Shown here: piece by piece, positions 1-6,818 of the stretch
How positions within the stretch are numbered: position 1 is the first letter of the stretch
Layout of the letters: the number at the start of each line of letters is the position of its first letter
From: Bacteroidales bacterium
GTDB taxonomy: Bacteria; Bacteroidota; Bacteroidia; Bacteroidales; Muribaculaceae
NCBI GenBank assembly: GCA_004557195.1
Contig: SFER01000011.1
Span: 1-22,422 of the forward strand
Direction of reading: 5' to 3'
Length of the DNA: 22,422 nt
Notes under the pieces: generated by a model
The model's input: the letters and a program-made list of their open reading frames with translations, nothing else
Told to the model about the DNA's origin: nothing
Database searches by the model: none
Translations under genes and position numbers: made by a program

Positions 1-81
1 GGGGCTACGCACAGCTGCAACCCCTCGCGGGGTAGCGAATTACCTCGCCTCTTGTTATCGGTGCGATGCGGCATCGCACCG
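1..81. repeat. Edge of intergenic mosaic repeat (copy of 5152-5201) plus hairpin
   Basis: Bases 1-50 are identical to 5152-5201; the match stops at 50/5201, and the left side is cut by the window. Inside is a small hairpin (ACCCC-TCGC-GGGGT, about 20-33). Next to it, 59-81 forms a 10-bp hairpin (CGGTGCGATG, loop CGG, CATCGCACCG). No gene is present in 1-182; the rest holds a GGACCAATAG motif near 91 and a run of nine C at 159-167. This is one fragment of the repeat family that fills the other gaps of the window. Confidence 0.75.
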
Positions 82-182
82 GAGCTATAGGGACCAATAG
101 ACAAGCGCTGCCACCAACCCCGCTTCCACATCGCACCCTCGACTCATGACACACGACACCCCCCCCCGACACACGGGACATA

Positions 183-212
183 AAAAAAACGCGCCGAAGG
201 GCGCGTTTTTTT
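183..212. terminator. Rho-independent terminator of the 485-aa secreted protein gene
   Basis: A 6-bp GC stem (CGCGCC/GGCGCG) with a 4-nt loop is flanked by seven A on one side and seven T on the other, so the hairpin can extend to 13 bp and works in both directions. On the minus strand it lies 18 nt after the stop codon at 231. Confidence 0.9.
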
Positions 213-230
213 ATTGCGAAGCGTTGAAAA

Positions 231-1688
231 TTAGAGGATAACTTTTTCAACTACTGCGTTACCATTTACGTTTGCTTTAACGATGTAAGCACCTGCAGCG
301 GGAGCAGCAACTTGTGAAGCGTTGGCTTCAACAACTTTTTGACCTGCCATGTTGTAAACTTCGATGCTTGAAGCCTCGTTAACAGAAATCATACCGTTGG
401 CAACAACTACGTTTACGTTGTTTGCTTCGATACCTTCAACAGCACCTGCTTCAAATTCGAAGCCTTCTTCTGCGATAAGATAGATACCAAGACCTTCGAA
501 GCATTTTGCAGTGAGGAGGTAGCAACCTTCTTTACCGTTTTTGTCAACGAGTTTTTGAGTGTAGATAGCGTGGAAACGAGCACCACCGTCAGAAACGAGT
601 TCGGGGTTCATACCGTTGGCAGGGATTAACCAGATACGTTCCATTCCTTCGAATGCCATGCCTTCACCAACTTCGTTGAAAGAAACTTCGTTACCACCAT
701 TGCTACCGGTGTGTTGGTTGTTTGCAACAGCGATGAAGTTACGACCCTTGATAGAAACTTCGGCGATACCGTTAGCACCTGCTTGAGGAGCGAGGCTGAT
801 AGCGTTTTCGAATGAATCGATAACACCACCGAATGTGTCATAAAGGATAGGAGCAGCGGTGAAACCATCGATGTAGAAGAGTTCGCCTGCAAATTGGAGT
901 TCGCCTTCGCCCATCACGATTTTAGTTGCAGGAGCGATACCCCAAGCAGTGATAGCACCTTCTTCGGGAGCGTTGAGATAGAAGTCTTTCATTTCAAAAG
1001 CAACTGCGCCTTCGAAACCACCTTTCCATTCAGTAGCACCTTTGGCGAGTTCCCAACGATATACCCAACCGCCATCGCTTGCAGCAGCTGCCATAATGAT
1101 AGCGCCGGCTTCGGTACCGGTGATATCACCGATTACGTCGAAGTAGTCGATACGAGCGTTGTGTTCGCGAGGAAGAGTTGCAAACAAAGTGAGAGCACCG
1201 GTTTCGGTATCTACAGTGTAAGCCTTAACAGGAGCCAATGGGCTTTCTTCGCTAACTTCGGTTTGAGCGAAAGTAGCACCGATGATAAGGATGTGGCCGT
1301 AGGTGTCGGCGATTACGTTGTTTGCGCAAAGAGTACCTTCGAGGGGTTTACCATCAATTGTGAGTGAAAGTTCCGCACCGATTTGAGCGCCTGTAGCAGC
1401 GTCGAATTTGAGGAGTTTACCAACACCGTTGGGAGAACCTGCGAAATAAACAACACCGTTGGCAAGAGTTGCAGTACGATAGTTCTTACCACCGAGGTCG
1501 GCGTTACCGAGAGGAGTGGCAACGAAAGCGTCGTTGTCGTGGCAACGGTCGGTAATCCAAATGTTTTTACAAGTGATTGTTACGTCGTTCTTGGTAGAGG
1601 ATGCATAAGTTTGACCATCTTGAACGGCTGCAAATGCGCTTGATGTTGCCATCAAGGCTGTTGCACAAAGGAGTAAACTTTTCTTCAT
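231..1688 (-). CDS. Secreted beta-propeller-like protein with T9SS C-terminal sorting domain
   Basis: This 485-residue protein of unknown activity starts with a signal peptide (MKKSLLLCATALMATSSAFA, cleavage about residue 20). Residues about 416-485 look like a type A T9SS sorting domain: a short beta-sandwich with IEVYNMAGQKV, then GAYIVKANV and a terminal EKVIL. It is therefore expected to cross the outer membrane and be released or surface-anchored. The middle has repeated strand-rich blades (for example ARIDYFDVIGDITG and VYRWELAKG). These match the C-terminal half of the large GHL10 protein at 13607-17029 and resemble the DUF4623 family from memory. Codon use is even and AT-leaning (many GAA, GTT, GCA, AAC), unlike the GC-rich neighbours. 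With its own promoter, long AT-rich leader and strong terminator, this suggests a highly expressed monocistronic gene. Its ligand is unknown. Confidence 0.85.
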   Translation of the reverse strand: MKKSLLLCATALMATSSAFAAVQDGQTYASSTKNDVTITCKNIWITDRCHDNDAFVATPLGNADLGGKNYRTATLANGVVYFAGSPNGVGKLLKFDAATGAQIGAELSLTIDGKPLEGTLCANNVIADTYGHILIIGATFAQTEVSEESPLAPVKAYTVDTETGALTLFATLPREHNARIDYFDVIGDITGTEAGAIIMAAAASDGGWVYRWELAKGATEWKGGFEGAVAFEMKDFYLNAPEEGAITAWGIAPATKIVMGEGELQFAGELFYIDGFTAAPILYDTFGGVIDSFENAISLAPQAGANGIAEVSIKGRNFIAVANNQHTGSNGGNEVSFNEVGEGMAFEGMERIWLIPANGMNPELVSDGGARFHAIYTQKLVDKNGKEGCYLLTAKCFEGLGIYLIAEEGFEFEAGAVEGIEANNVNVVVANGMISVNEASSIEVYNMAGQKVVEANASQVAAPAAGAYIVKANVNGNAVVEKVIL

Positions 1689-1802
1689 AATAAATGAGAT
1701 TTTAATAAATTAATAAATATGTGTATTTACTTTTTTTCTAATGATATTTGAATTAAGTTATCGTTTGGATTAACGGAATTGATGTTCCTGATTAATTCGT
1801 TG

Positions 1803-1834
1803 TAAAATTAGCAGTATATTTTGACTTGACCAAA
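1803..1834 (-). promoter_or_regulatory. Bacteroidetes promoter for the 485-aa T9SS protein
   Basis: On the minus strand TTTG (1834-1831) is followed after 20 nt by TAATTTTA (1810-1803), one base off the TAnnTTTG consensus. Transcription would start near 1796, giving an AT-rich leader of about 105 nt in 1689-1795 in which I see no other structure. Confidence 0.55.
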
Positions 1835-1899
1835 GATTTTGATAAAAAATTTGATATTTTTCGTTAAAAAATCTTCATGTTTCGCTTTCTTGGCGCATT

Positions 1900-1931
1900 T
1901 CGCACCGCTCAATAGATGGCGAGCGGTGCGA
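1900..1931 (-). terminator. Hairpin across the stop codon of the three-gene cassette
   Basis: TCGCACCGCTC (1900-1910) and GAGCGGTGCGA (1921-1931) form a perfect 11-bp stem with a 10-nt loop, overlapping the last codons and the TGA stop (1909-1911). No T-run follows directly on the minus strand; a T-rich stretch comes about 25 nt later. It may stop transcription or protect the mRNA 3' end. Confidence 0.4.
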
Positions 1932-2352
1932 GAGCGCGTGAAATGTTTTGCCCGAAGAGTTCGCGCATCGTGTTTTGCTCCTTGGTTGCCGCCTCGTCGC
2001 CGGCATAGAGCAGATAGAGGATGTGAGCCGCTACAGCCTGCTCGAGGGCGATGCGCACCATCGTAACCACCGGCGCGGGGACGCTCTCGGGTAGCGAAAT
2101 TGTGAAAGTTACCAATCCGGTGTCGCGTGCGCTGTCGAGGTCGAGCGCCTCGGCGTAACCCATGAGCCGCGAGGTCGCCTCCATTATGCTCTCGAGGGCG
2201 AAGGGGATGAGCGTGGCGGTGTTGTCGAGGTCGATACGAGTGGGGCGCGCGGTGTAGGGGTCTTTGGTCGAGGCAAGCAGAGCTGCCATTGCGCTACTTT
2301 GTTCGAGAATGCGATTGATATCGAAGACGATGTCTATTTTCTTGTATTCCAT
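1909..2352 (-). CDS. Unknown 147-aa protein, third gene of spanin-like cassette
   Basis: I do not recognise the family. The protein (147 aa) has no signal peptide or membrane segment. It is mostly helical by composition, with alanine-rich helices (SSAMAALLAS, EQAVAAHILYLLYAG) around a short strand region (LVTFTISLPESVPAPVV). The start codon lies inside the preceding gene (19-nt overlap, 2334-2352), which suggests translational coupling. Base composition is GC-rich and similar to the two genes upstream but unlike the T9SS gene on its other side. It could be a cytoplasmic phage-derived component; nothing in the sequence proves this. A perfect hairpin covers its 3' end. Confidence 0.65.
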   Translation of the reverse strand: MEYKKIDIVFDINRILEQSSAMAALLASTKDPYTARPTRIDLDNTATLIPFALESIMEATSRLMGYAEALDLDSARDTGLVTFTISLPESVPAPVVTMVRIALEQAVAAHILYLLYAGDEAATKEQNTMRELFGQNISRALAPLAIY

Positions 2353-2744
2353 AGTGTGATTAATGTGAGGGTTGTTAATACTATTATTATATAAGGTGTA
2401 ATGTTGAAAGATGTTGCCGGTGTGGATGAGGCTGTGCGCTCCTCTGCTATGGCGATGACGGTGTCGCGCGTGGCGCTCTGCTCGGCAACGGCGCTACCCG
2501 AGGCTGAACGCGCCACCTTCACGCGCTTGAACGACTTCTCCACTGCACGCCCCGTGGTGTCGTATTGCACCGAGATGGTGAAAGTCTCGATTTCGGCGGT
2601 GATGCTGTCGCGGATGGTGCGCTCGGCGCGCAGCGTGTCGGCAAAGTGAGCCGCCATCTCCGTAGAGGTGGCTGTGCGGCCGCTGCGGCACGACGTCGTG
2701 AGGAGCGATGCCGCCACGATGAGCAAACTAAGCAGTCGTGGCAT
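2334..2744 (-). CDS. Small lipoprotein with C-terminal membrane anchor (u-spanin-like)
   Basis: This 136-aa protein begins with a lipoprotein-type signal (MPRLLSLLIVAASLLTTSC, lipidated Cys predicted at 19). It ends with one membrane helix (about residues 115-132, ITPYIIIVLTTLTLITLW) followed by NTRK. The 95 residues between are polar and rich in Ser, Thr, Ala and charged residues. An N-terminal outer-membrane lipid plus a C-terminal inner-membrane helix is the topology of phage unimolecular spanins, which fuse the two membranes at lysis. The topology is visible; the function is inferred. No holin or endolysin sits beside it. It overlaps the upstream gene by 17 nt and the downstream gene by 19 nt. 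An alternative is a structural envelope-spanning protein unrelated to lysis. Confidence 0.65.
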   Translation of the reverse strand: MPRLLSLLIVAASLLTTSCRSGRTATSTEMAAHFADTLRAERTIRDSITAEIETFTISVQYDTTGRAVEKSFKRVKVARSASGSAVAEQSATRDTVIAIAEERTASSTPATSFNITPYIIIVLTTLTLITLWNTRK

Positions 2745-3144
2745 GATGTCGCTCCATTTTTGAGATTATACGTTGGGCATATCGCTCGCTGAGGAAAAAA
2801 CCGTTGGCGCGCTCGTTGCAAAGCACGTGCGACACGGCAAGTTTGGTTGACCAACGAGGATGGCGACGCCGCGCCGCGCACACCTTGTCGTAGAAGTCGC
2901 CCCAGATGCTCGTGAGGCGCGAGCCGTCGTGGTTGGCGCGCCTATGATTGTCAAGGCTGAAGACGACACGCATGGCAGTGTCGAGCGTGAATGGGAAGAC
3001 AGGGCGCCCGCACTCAATCGCCTCACGAATCATGGCGCGCCGATTGAGCGGGCGATTGTTGTCGAGATGTGATTTTACAACACTGAGATAAGACCGGTAG
3101 AGGTCGTTGTCCCTCTGCAAAATTGAATATTTACAATGTTCCAT
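2728..3144 (-). CDS. Unknown basic 138-aa protein, first gene of spanin-like cassette
   Basis: I cannot name the family. The protein has 138 residues, is rich in Arg, His and Lys, and has no signal peptide or membrane segment. Tracts such as RPLNRRAMIREAIECGRP and ERYAQRIISKMERHH look helical and could bind nucleic acid. The architecture vaguely recalls small proteins of Bacteroidetes prophages and mobile elements, but that is an impression only. It is the promoter-proximal gene of three overlapping genes. A promoter at 3232-3263 with a -33/-7 region resembling that of the distant AAA/DUF4143 ATPase gene drives the cassette. The leader is about 80 nt. Confidence 0.65.
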   Translation of the reverse strand: MEHCKYSILQRDNDLYRSYLSVVKSHLDNNRPLNRRAMIREAIECGRPVFPFTLDTAMRVVFSLDNHRRANHDGSRLTSIWGDFYDKVCAARRRHPRWSTKLAVSHVLCNERANGFFLSERYAQRIISKMERHHATTA

Positions 3145-3231
3145 AGTTAAAGATTAAAATTGTTGATAAAATTATTGGCATTTAGCCATTAAATAAACAC
3201 TACAAAAAACACACAAACTATTTTTCCACTG

Positions 3232-3263
3232 CAAATATACAACATATTTTGCCAATATGCAAG
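3232..3263 (-). promoter_or_regulatory. Promoter of the three-gene cassette
   Basis: On the minus strand a CTTG (-33, 3 of 4 consensus bases; 3263-3260) is followed after 20 nt by TATATTTG (3239-3232), a full match to TAnnTTTG. The flanking sequence, with TTGCATATTGGCAA upstream of the -7 box, is almost repeated in front of the AAA/DUF4143 gene at 20406-20436. Confidence 0.6.
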
Positions 3264-3301
3264 TAATATTACAATTATTTTTTTTGTGGGAGAGGGGGTG
3301 G

Positions 3302-3400
3302 ATAGGCCCAATAAGCCCAATAGGACCAATAGGTTGCGATAAACGCATGGCAGCGCTGCTCACGCAGCACTGGAGGCGCGAGCGCCCCCACCCCACGATA
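3302..3400. repeat. CCAATAGG tandem 9-mers and GCTGC hairpin in the 3145-3476 gap
   Basis: From 3302 to 3333 there are three imperfect 9-nt units of the type GGCCCAATA. Then comes a GCTGC-TCAC-GCAGC hairpin (about 3355-3368) and a GGCGC/GCGCC hairpin around 3375-3386. The same modules, in the same order, recur at 21615-21676. This is a short member of the window's intergenic repeat family placed between two promoters. Confidence 0.65.
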
Positions 3401-3405
3401 TATTT

Positions 3406-3470
3406 TTACATTTTTTGTGGTTACATTTTTTGTAATTACATTTTTTGTAATTACATTTGCCGTAAATTTG
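3406..3470 (+). promoter_or_regulatory. Four 15-bp palindromic iterons running into a -7 box
   Basis: Four head-to-tail 15-nt units occupy 3406-3420, 3421-3435, 3436-3450 and 3451-3465. Units 2 and 3 are identical (TTACATTTTTTGTAA), and each is an inverted repeat TTACA-N5-TGTAA. Unit 4 is degenerate in the spacer (TTACATTTGCCGTAA) and its end overlaps TAAATTTG (3463-3470), a full TAnnTTTG -7 box. A protein bound to the iterons would cover the promoter of the ATPase gene that starts at 3477. Confidence 0.7.
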
Positions 3471-3476
3471 AACGAT

Positions 3477-4613
3477 ATGGAAACTCCCTTCATCTTTGGC
3501 AAAATTGCCACCGACAAAAACTTCACCGACAGAGAGGCGGAAACAGCACATTTGGTCCAAAATTTCACCTCTATCATCAACACCATCATCATCTCCCCAA
3601 GACGATGGGGCAAAAGTTCGCTCGTCAACAAGGCTTCGTGCATTGCGGCGAGCCAAGATGAAAAGTTGAGAGTGTGCCACCTCGACCTGTTTAACGTGCG
3701 CAACGAGGCTCATTTCTATGCCCTCCTCGCCAAAAAGGTGATTGAGGCAACTGCCGGGAAATGGGAAGAGGCAGTGGCTAACGCCAAACAGTTCCTGTCG
3801 CATATTGTTCCGAAAATTTCGATTGGCACCGACCCCACCAATGAAATCTCGATAGACTTCGACTGGGATGACACCTCACGCGACCCCGACGAAATCCTCG
3901 ACCTCGCCGAAAAGATAGCCAAAGAGAAAGGGCTTAAGATAATGGTGTGCATCGACGAATTTCAAAATATCGCCGAGTTCACCGACCCGAACTATTTCCA
4001 GAAAAAACTCCGTTCGCATTGGCAACGGCACGAAAATGTGGGATACTGCCTATATGGCAGCAAAAGGCACATGATGATTGAGGTGTTTACCAACTCCTCC
4101 AAGCCGTTCTACAAATTTGGCGACCTGCTTTTCCTTAATAAGATAGACTCCCTATACCTGGTGAAGTTTTTCAAGGAAAGATTTGAAGACACCGGGAAAA
4201 CAATCGACGACGATGCGGCACAGCTAATATCAACTCTCACCGACAACCACCCCTACTATGCACAGCAGCTGGCGCAGCTCTCGTGGCTGCGAACTTCCGG
4301 GAGATGCACCGTCGAGGTGGTGAAGCAGGCTCATTCCGCCCTTGTAGAACAACTCAGTCTACTGTTTGTAACCATCACGGAAACGCTTACAAATCAACAG
4401 ACTGCTGTACTTAATGCCCTCTTGGCAGGTGAATCCGCTTTAACTTCCACCGAGGTGATGCACCGCTACGGAATCTCATCGGGGACGGCTGCATTTCGCG
4501 CCAAAGCCGCGCTCATCAAAAGCGACATCCTCGACGACCAGGCCGGCAAGATTTCTTTCCAAGACCCCATCTACGCCTATTGGCTGAAAACGAAGTATTT
4601 CGCCATCCCCTGA
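3477..4613 (+). CDS. AAA-family ATP-binding protein with C-terminal winged-helix-like region
   Basis: This 378-aa P-loop ATPase resembles the archaeal-type/AAA_14-like group common in Bacteroidetes. The Walker A-like loop is SPRRWGKSS (40-48, Lys46; Ser replaces the usual first Gly, as is frequent in this group). Walker B is IMVCIDEFQ (Asp160-Glu161). Residues about 300-378 (TNQQTAVLNALL, LTSTEVMHRYGISSGTAAF) look like a winged helix. The start at METPFIFGK is chosen because upstream in-frame codons are the iteron repeat itself. The -7 box ends only 6 nt before the ATG, so the mRNA may be almost leaderless. The gene stands alone, with non-coding repeats downstream. The cellular role is unknown; autoregulation through the winged helix is an inference. 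Confidence 0.85.
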   Translation: METPFIFGKIATDKNFTDREAETAHLVQNFTSIINTIIISPRRWGKSSLVNKASCIAASQDEKLRVCHLDLFNVRNEAHFYALLAKKVIEATAGKWEEAVANAKQFLSHIVPKISIGTDPTNEISIDFDWDDTSRDPDEILDLAEKIAKEKGLKIMVCIDEFQNIAEFTDPNYFQKKLRSHWQRHENVGYCLYGSKRHMMIEVFTNSSKPFYKFGDLLFLNKIDSLYLVKFFKERFEDTGKTIDDDAAQLISTLTDNHPYYAQQLAQLSWLRTSGRCTVEVVKQAHSALVEQLSLLFVTITETLTNQQTAVLNALLAGESALTSTEVMHRYGISSGTAAFRAKAALIKSDILDDQAGKISFQDPIYAYWLKTKYFAIP

Positions 4614-4909
4614 GGCGAGCGCTACAAGCTAAGAAACCAACAACGTGGCTTTTCTCTATCCCCTCTGGTCGCTCCCTCTGACGACGGCAAGGTCGCTACG
4701 CCACAAAGAAAGCAACAACGTGGCGTGCCTGCCCATAGCCCGGCACTTACGAAGTTGTGCCGGGATCACACGATACATATATAATGTGTGCCAAAGGTAC
4801 ACCCCCGTAGCGCTGTGGTCGGGCGCAGCGCAGAGTCCGCCTCTCCGCCAACGGCAGAGAAGATGACCAAAGGCGGACATTTCAGCCACCCCGGCAGGTG
4901 GTGGCAGCC
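4614..4909. repeat. Partial mosaic hairpin element downstream of the ATPase gene
   Basis: No gene is supported here. About 4739-4767 is a CCCGGCAC...GTGCCGGG hairpin matching the terminal module of the elements at 20494 and 21962. 4786-4802 is GTGTGCC-AAA-GGTACAC, a version of their AAA-triloop hairpin with one base pair changed on both sides (C-G to T-A). 4885-4905 is a GCCACC/GGTGGC hairpin. Short reading frames across the region are repeat-derived and differ in every frame. Confidence 0.65.
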
Positions 4910-5163
4910 GTGCGTAGCCCCGTATTTCGCCACGCGGGGTCGTGGCGACATGCGGGGACCGCCGATGGGCATCCCCCAAATCGCACCCCGGAGGGGTGCG
5001 GGGCTGTCGCACCCAATATAGTGTACTGTGTATCAGCGGTGTATCTCGTAGTAGTGTGGTGCGATGACAGCCTGCCACCGCCTCCGGGGTGGCATTTTCT
5101 CGGTGCACCTCCACCGTCCCCGCATGTCGCCGACACCCGTCGGCGAAATACGGGGCTACGCAC
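4910..5163. repeat. Long inverted-repeat element, about 254 bp
   Basis: The arm 4910-4959 pairs with 5116-5163. The outer 22 bp (from GTGCGTAGCCCC) and the inner 16 bp (GGCGACATGCGGGGAC) are identical, with a diverged stretch of about 10 nt between them. Within the 156-nt interior are nested smaller inverted repeats: GCACCCC/GGGGTGC near 4983-5000, CTGTCGCACC near 5004 against GGTGCGATGACAG near 5058, and GCCACC/GGGTGGC near 5083-5093. The 50 bases 5152-5201 recur exactly at the left end of the window, so at least part of this unit is multi-copy. No protein is supported. Confidence 0.7.
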
Positions 5164-5337
5164 AGCTGCAACCCCTCGCGGGGTAGCGAATTACCTCGCC
5201 TTGGGTCATCGTCTCCGCCGCGGGCAGAGTGGCGGTTATAGGTCCCATTCGCCCTATTCGTTGTAGCCGCCGGGGTCGCTAACGCAACGCGGTGGAGCCA
5301 AGCCCCACCGCGCTATATATTTTTACTCCTTTGCTAT
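5164..5337. repeat. Repeat tail and hairpin before ychF
   Basis: This stretch continues the 50-bp repeat to 5201, then has weak CCTATT-type motifs (5236-5260). A perfect 8-bp stem follows (CGCGGTGG 5288-5295, CCACCGCG 5305-5312). On the plus strand the stem is followed by TATATATTTTT; on the minus strand, the side where ychF ends, there is no T-run, so its role as the operon terminator is uncertain. Confidence 0.45.
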
Positions 5338-6441
5338 TTACACATTAAACCTGAAGTGCATGATGTCGCCGTCTTGCACTACGTAGTCTTTACCTTCGAC
5401 GCTGAGTTTTCCGGCTTCGCGGCACGCAGCCTCGCCGCCCAGCGCTACATAATCCTCATATTTTATCACCTCGGCGCGGATGAAGCCTTTCTCAAAATCG
5501 GTGTGAATTACTCCGGCGCATTGCGGTGCCTTGGCGCCTTTGTGGTAGGTCCATGCACGCACCTCATCGCTACCGGCGGTGAGGAATGTCTCGAGATTCA
5601 ACAAGCTGTAAGCCTTCTTGATAAGGCGGTTTACCCCCGACTCCTCGAGTCCGATTTCGTTGAGGAACATCTGGCGCTCCTCGTAGGTGTCGAATTCGGC
5701 AATTTCGCTCTCGGTGCGAGCCGCGATGATAAGCACCTCGGCATTCTCCTCTTTCACAGCCTCGCGCACTTGCTCGACATATTTGTTGCCCGAAACGGCT
5801 GAATCGTCATCCACGTTGCACACATAGAGCACCGGTTTGTTGGTGAGGAGGAAGAGGTCGCGGGCAAATTTTTGCTCGTCTTTAGTCTCAAAAGCGACGG
5901 TGCGGGCGGCTTTTCCCTGCTCGAGAGCCTCCTTGTATTGTCTCAGCACCTCGTATTGCATCTTGGCGGTTTTGTCGCCGCCGGTTTGAGCCTGTTTCTG
6001 CACCTTGTCGATGCGGCTCGACACTGTCTCGAGGTCCTTGAGTTGCAATTCGTAATCGATGATTTCCTTGTCGCGAACGGGGTTCACCGAGCCATCGACG
6101 TGGGTGATATTGTCGTCGTCGAAGCAACGGAGCACATGCAGGATGGCATCTGTCTCGCGGATATTGGCGAGGAACTTATTTCCAAGTCCTTCACCCTTGG
6201 ATGCGCCTTTCACAAGTCCGGCAATATCGACAATCTCCACTGTGGTGGGGATTACGCGCTGCGGATTGCAAATCTCGGCGAGGCGGTTGAGGCGCTCGTC
6301 GGGCACGGTTATCACGCCCACATTAGGTTCGATTGTACAGAAGGGGAAATTTGCCGATTGAGCCTTTGCGTTGGAAAGGCAGTTGAAAAGGGTTGACTTG
6401 CCCACATTGGGGAGTCCCACGATGCCACATTGTAAAGCCAT
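5338..6441 (-). CDS. ychF: Redox-regulated ATPase/GTPase YchF (OLA1 family)
   Basis: This 367-aa translation-associated P-loop nucleotidase is almost universal and binds ribosomes; bacterial members prefer ATP. The P-loop GLPNVGKST is at 9-17. The switch region follows (FPFCTIEPNVGVITVPDERL, about 32-51), then the DxAG motif in VDIAGLVKGASKGEGLGN. The coiled-coil insert covers about residues 125-200, and a C-terminal TGS domain about 280-367 ends in DIMHFRFNV. Length matches the family (about 363-367). It is the last gene of the minus-strand run, 29 nt after ssb. The promoter-distal place in an arginine cluster is likely simple co-transcription. Confidence 0.97.
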   Translation of the reverse strand: MALQCGIVGLPNVGKSTLFNCLSNAKAQSANFPFCTIEPNVGVITVPDERLNRLAEICNPQRVIPTTVEIVDIAGLVKGASKGEGLGNKFLANIRETDAILHVLRCFDDDNITHVDGSVNPVRDKEIIDYELQLKDLETVSSRIDKVQKQAQTGGDKTAKMQYEVLRQYKEALEQGKAARTVAFETKDEQKFARDLFLLTNKPVLYVCNVDDDSAVSGNKYVEQVREAVKEENAEVLIIAARTESEIAEFDTYEERQMFLNEIGLEESGVNRLIKKAYSLLNLETFLTAGSDEVRAWTYHKGAKAPQCAGVIHTDFEKGFIRAEVIKYEDYVALGGEAACREAGKLSVEGKDYVVQDGDIMHFRFNV

Positions 6442-6470
6442 AGAATATAAGAAGTTAATTATTTTTTACA

Positions 6471-6809
6471 TTATTGATTGTTGCGGGAAAGGATGTCGAA
6501 GGAATCCACCCAGATTTCGGCAACGGTGCGCTTTATGGCGGTGTTGTCCTCCCAGATGCGGTATCTGAGTTTCCCTTCGGCATAGATTTTGTGCCCTTTC
6601 CTGAGGTATTTTTCAGCCAACTCGGCATTTTTGCCCCACAATTTGAGGGTGTGCCACTCGGTGCGCTCGGGGAGCATGATGCCGTTGCCCAAGTCTTCGG
6701 GTGGCGTGGTGGTGGCAAGACTTATTGTTACGATCGGCTTTCCGCCGTCGTATCTCACTCCCGGGTCTTTCCCCAAGTTGCCTATCAATATCACCTTGTT
6801 GACCGACAT
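6471..6809 (-). CDS. ssb: Single-stranded DNA-binding protein without acidic tail
   Basis: This 112-aa OB-fold protein begins MSVNKVILIGNLGKDPGVRY, the usual SSB N-terminus, and keeps the ERTEWHTLKLWGKNAELAEKYLRKG core. It ends right after the OB fold (DSFDILSRNNQ). It therefore lacks the linker and acidic DDDLPF-type tip that recruits replication and repair proteins in canonical SSB. It may be a secondary SSB paralogue with a longer one elsewhere in the genome. It lies 9 nt after proC and 29 nt before ychF and is probably co-transcribed. The arrangement is compact with no frameshift seen at its 3' end. Confidence 0.93.
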   Translation of the reverse strand: MSVNKVILIGNLGKDPGVRYDGGKPIVTISLATTTPPEDLGNGIMLPERTEWHTLKLWGKNAELAEKYLRKGHKIYAEGKLRYRIWEDNTAIKRTVAEIWVDSFDILSRNNQ

Positions 6810-6818
6810 TGCCTCTTG

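Noticed and set aside
3417..3476. N-terminal extension of the ATPase (repeated TFFVI pentapeptide)
   Set aside because: It is the in-frame translation of the 15-bp operator repeats and includes the -7 box, so it lies upstream of transcription start.
4656..5171. Minus-strand 171-aa frame and several others between 4645 and 5266
   Set aside because: All six frames are open by chance in GC-rich inverted repeats; none has a start signal, motif or consistent codon use.
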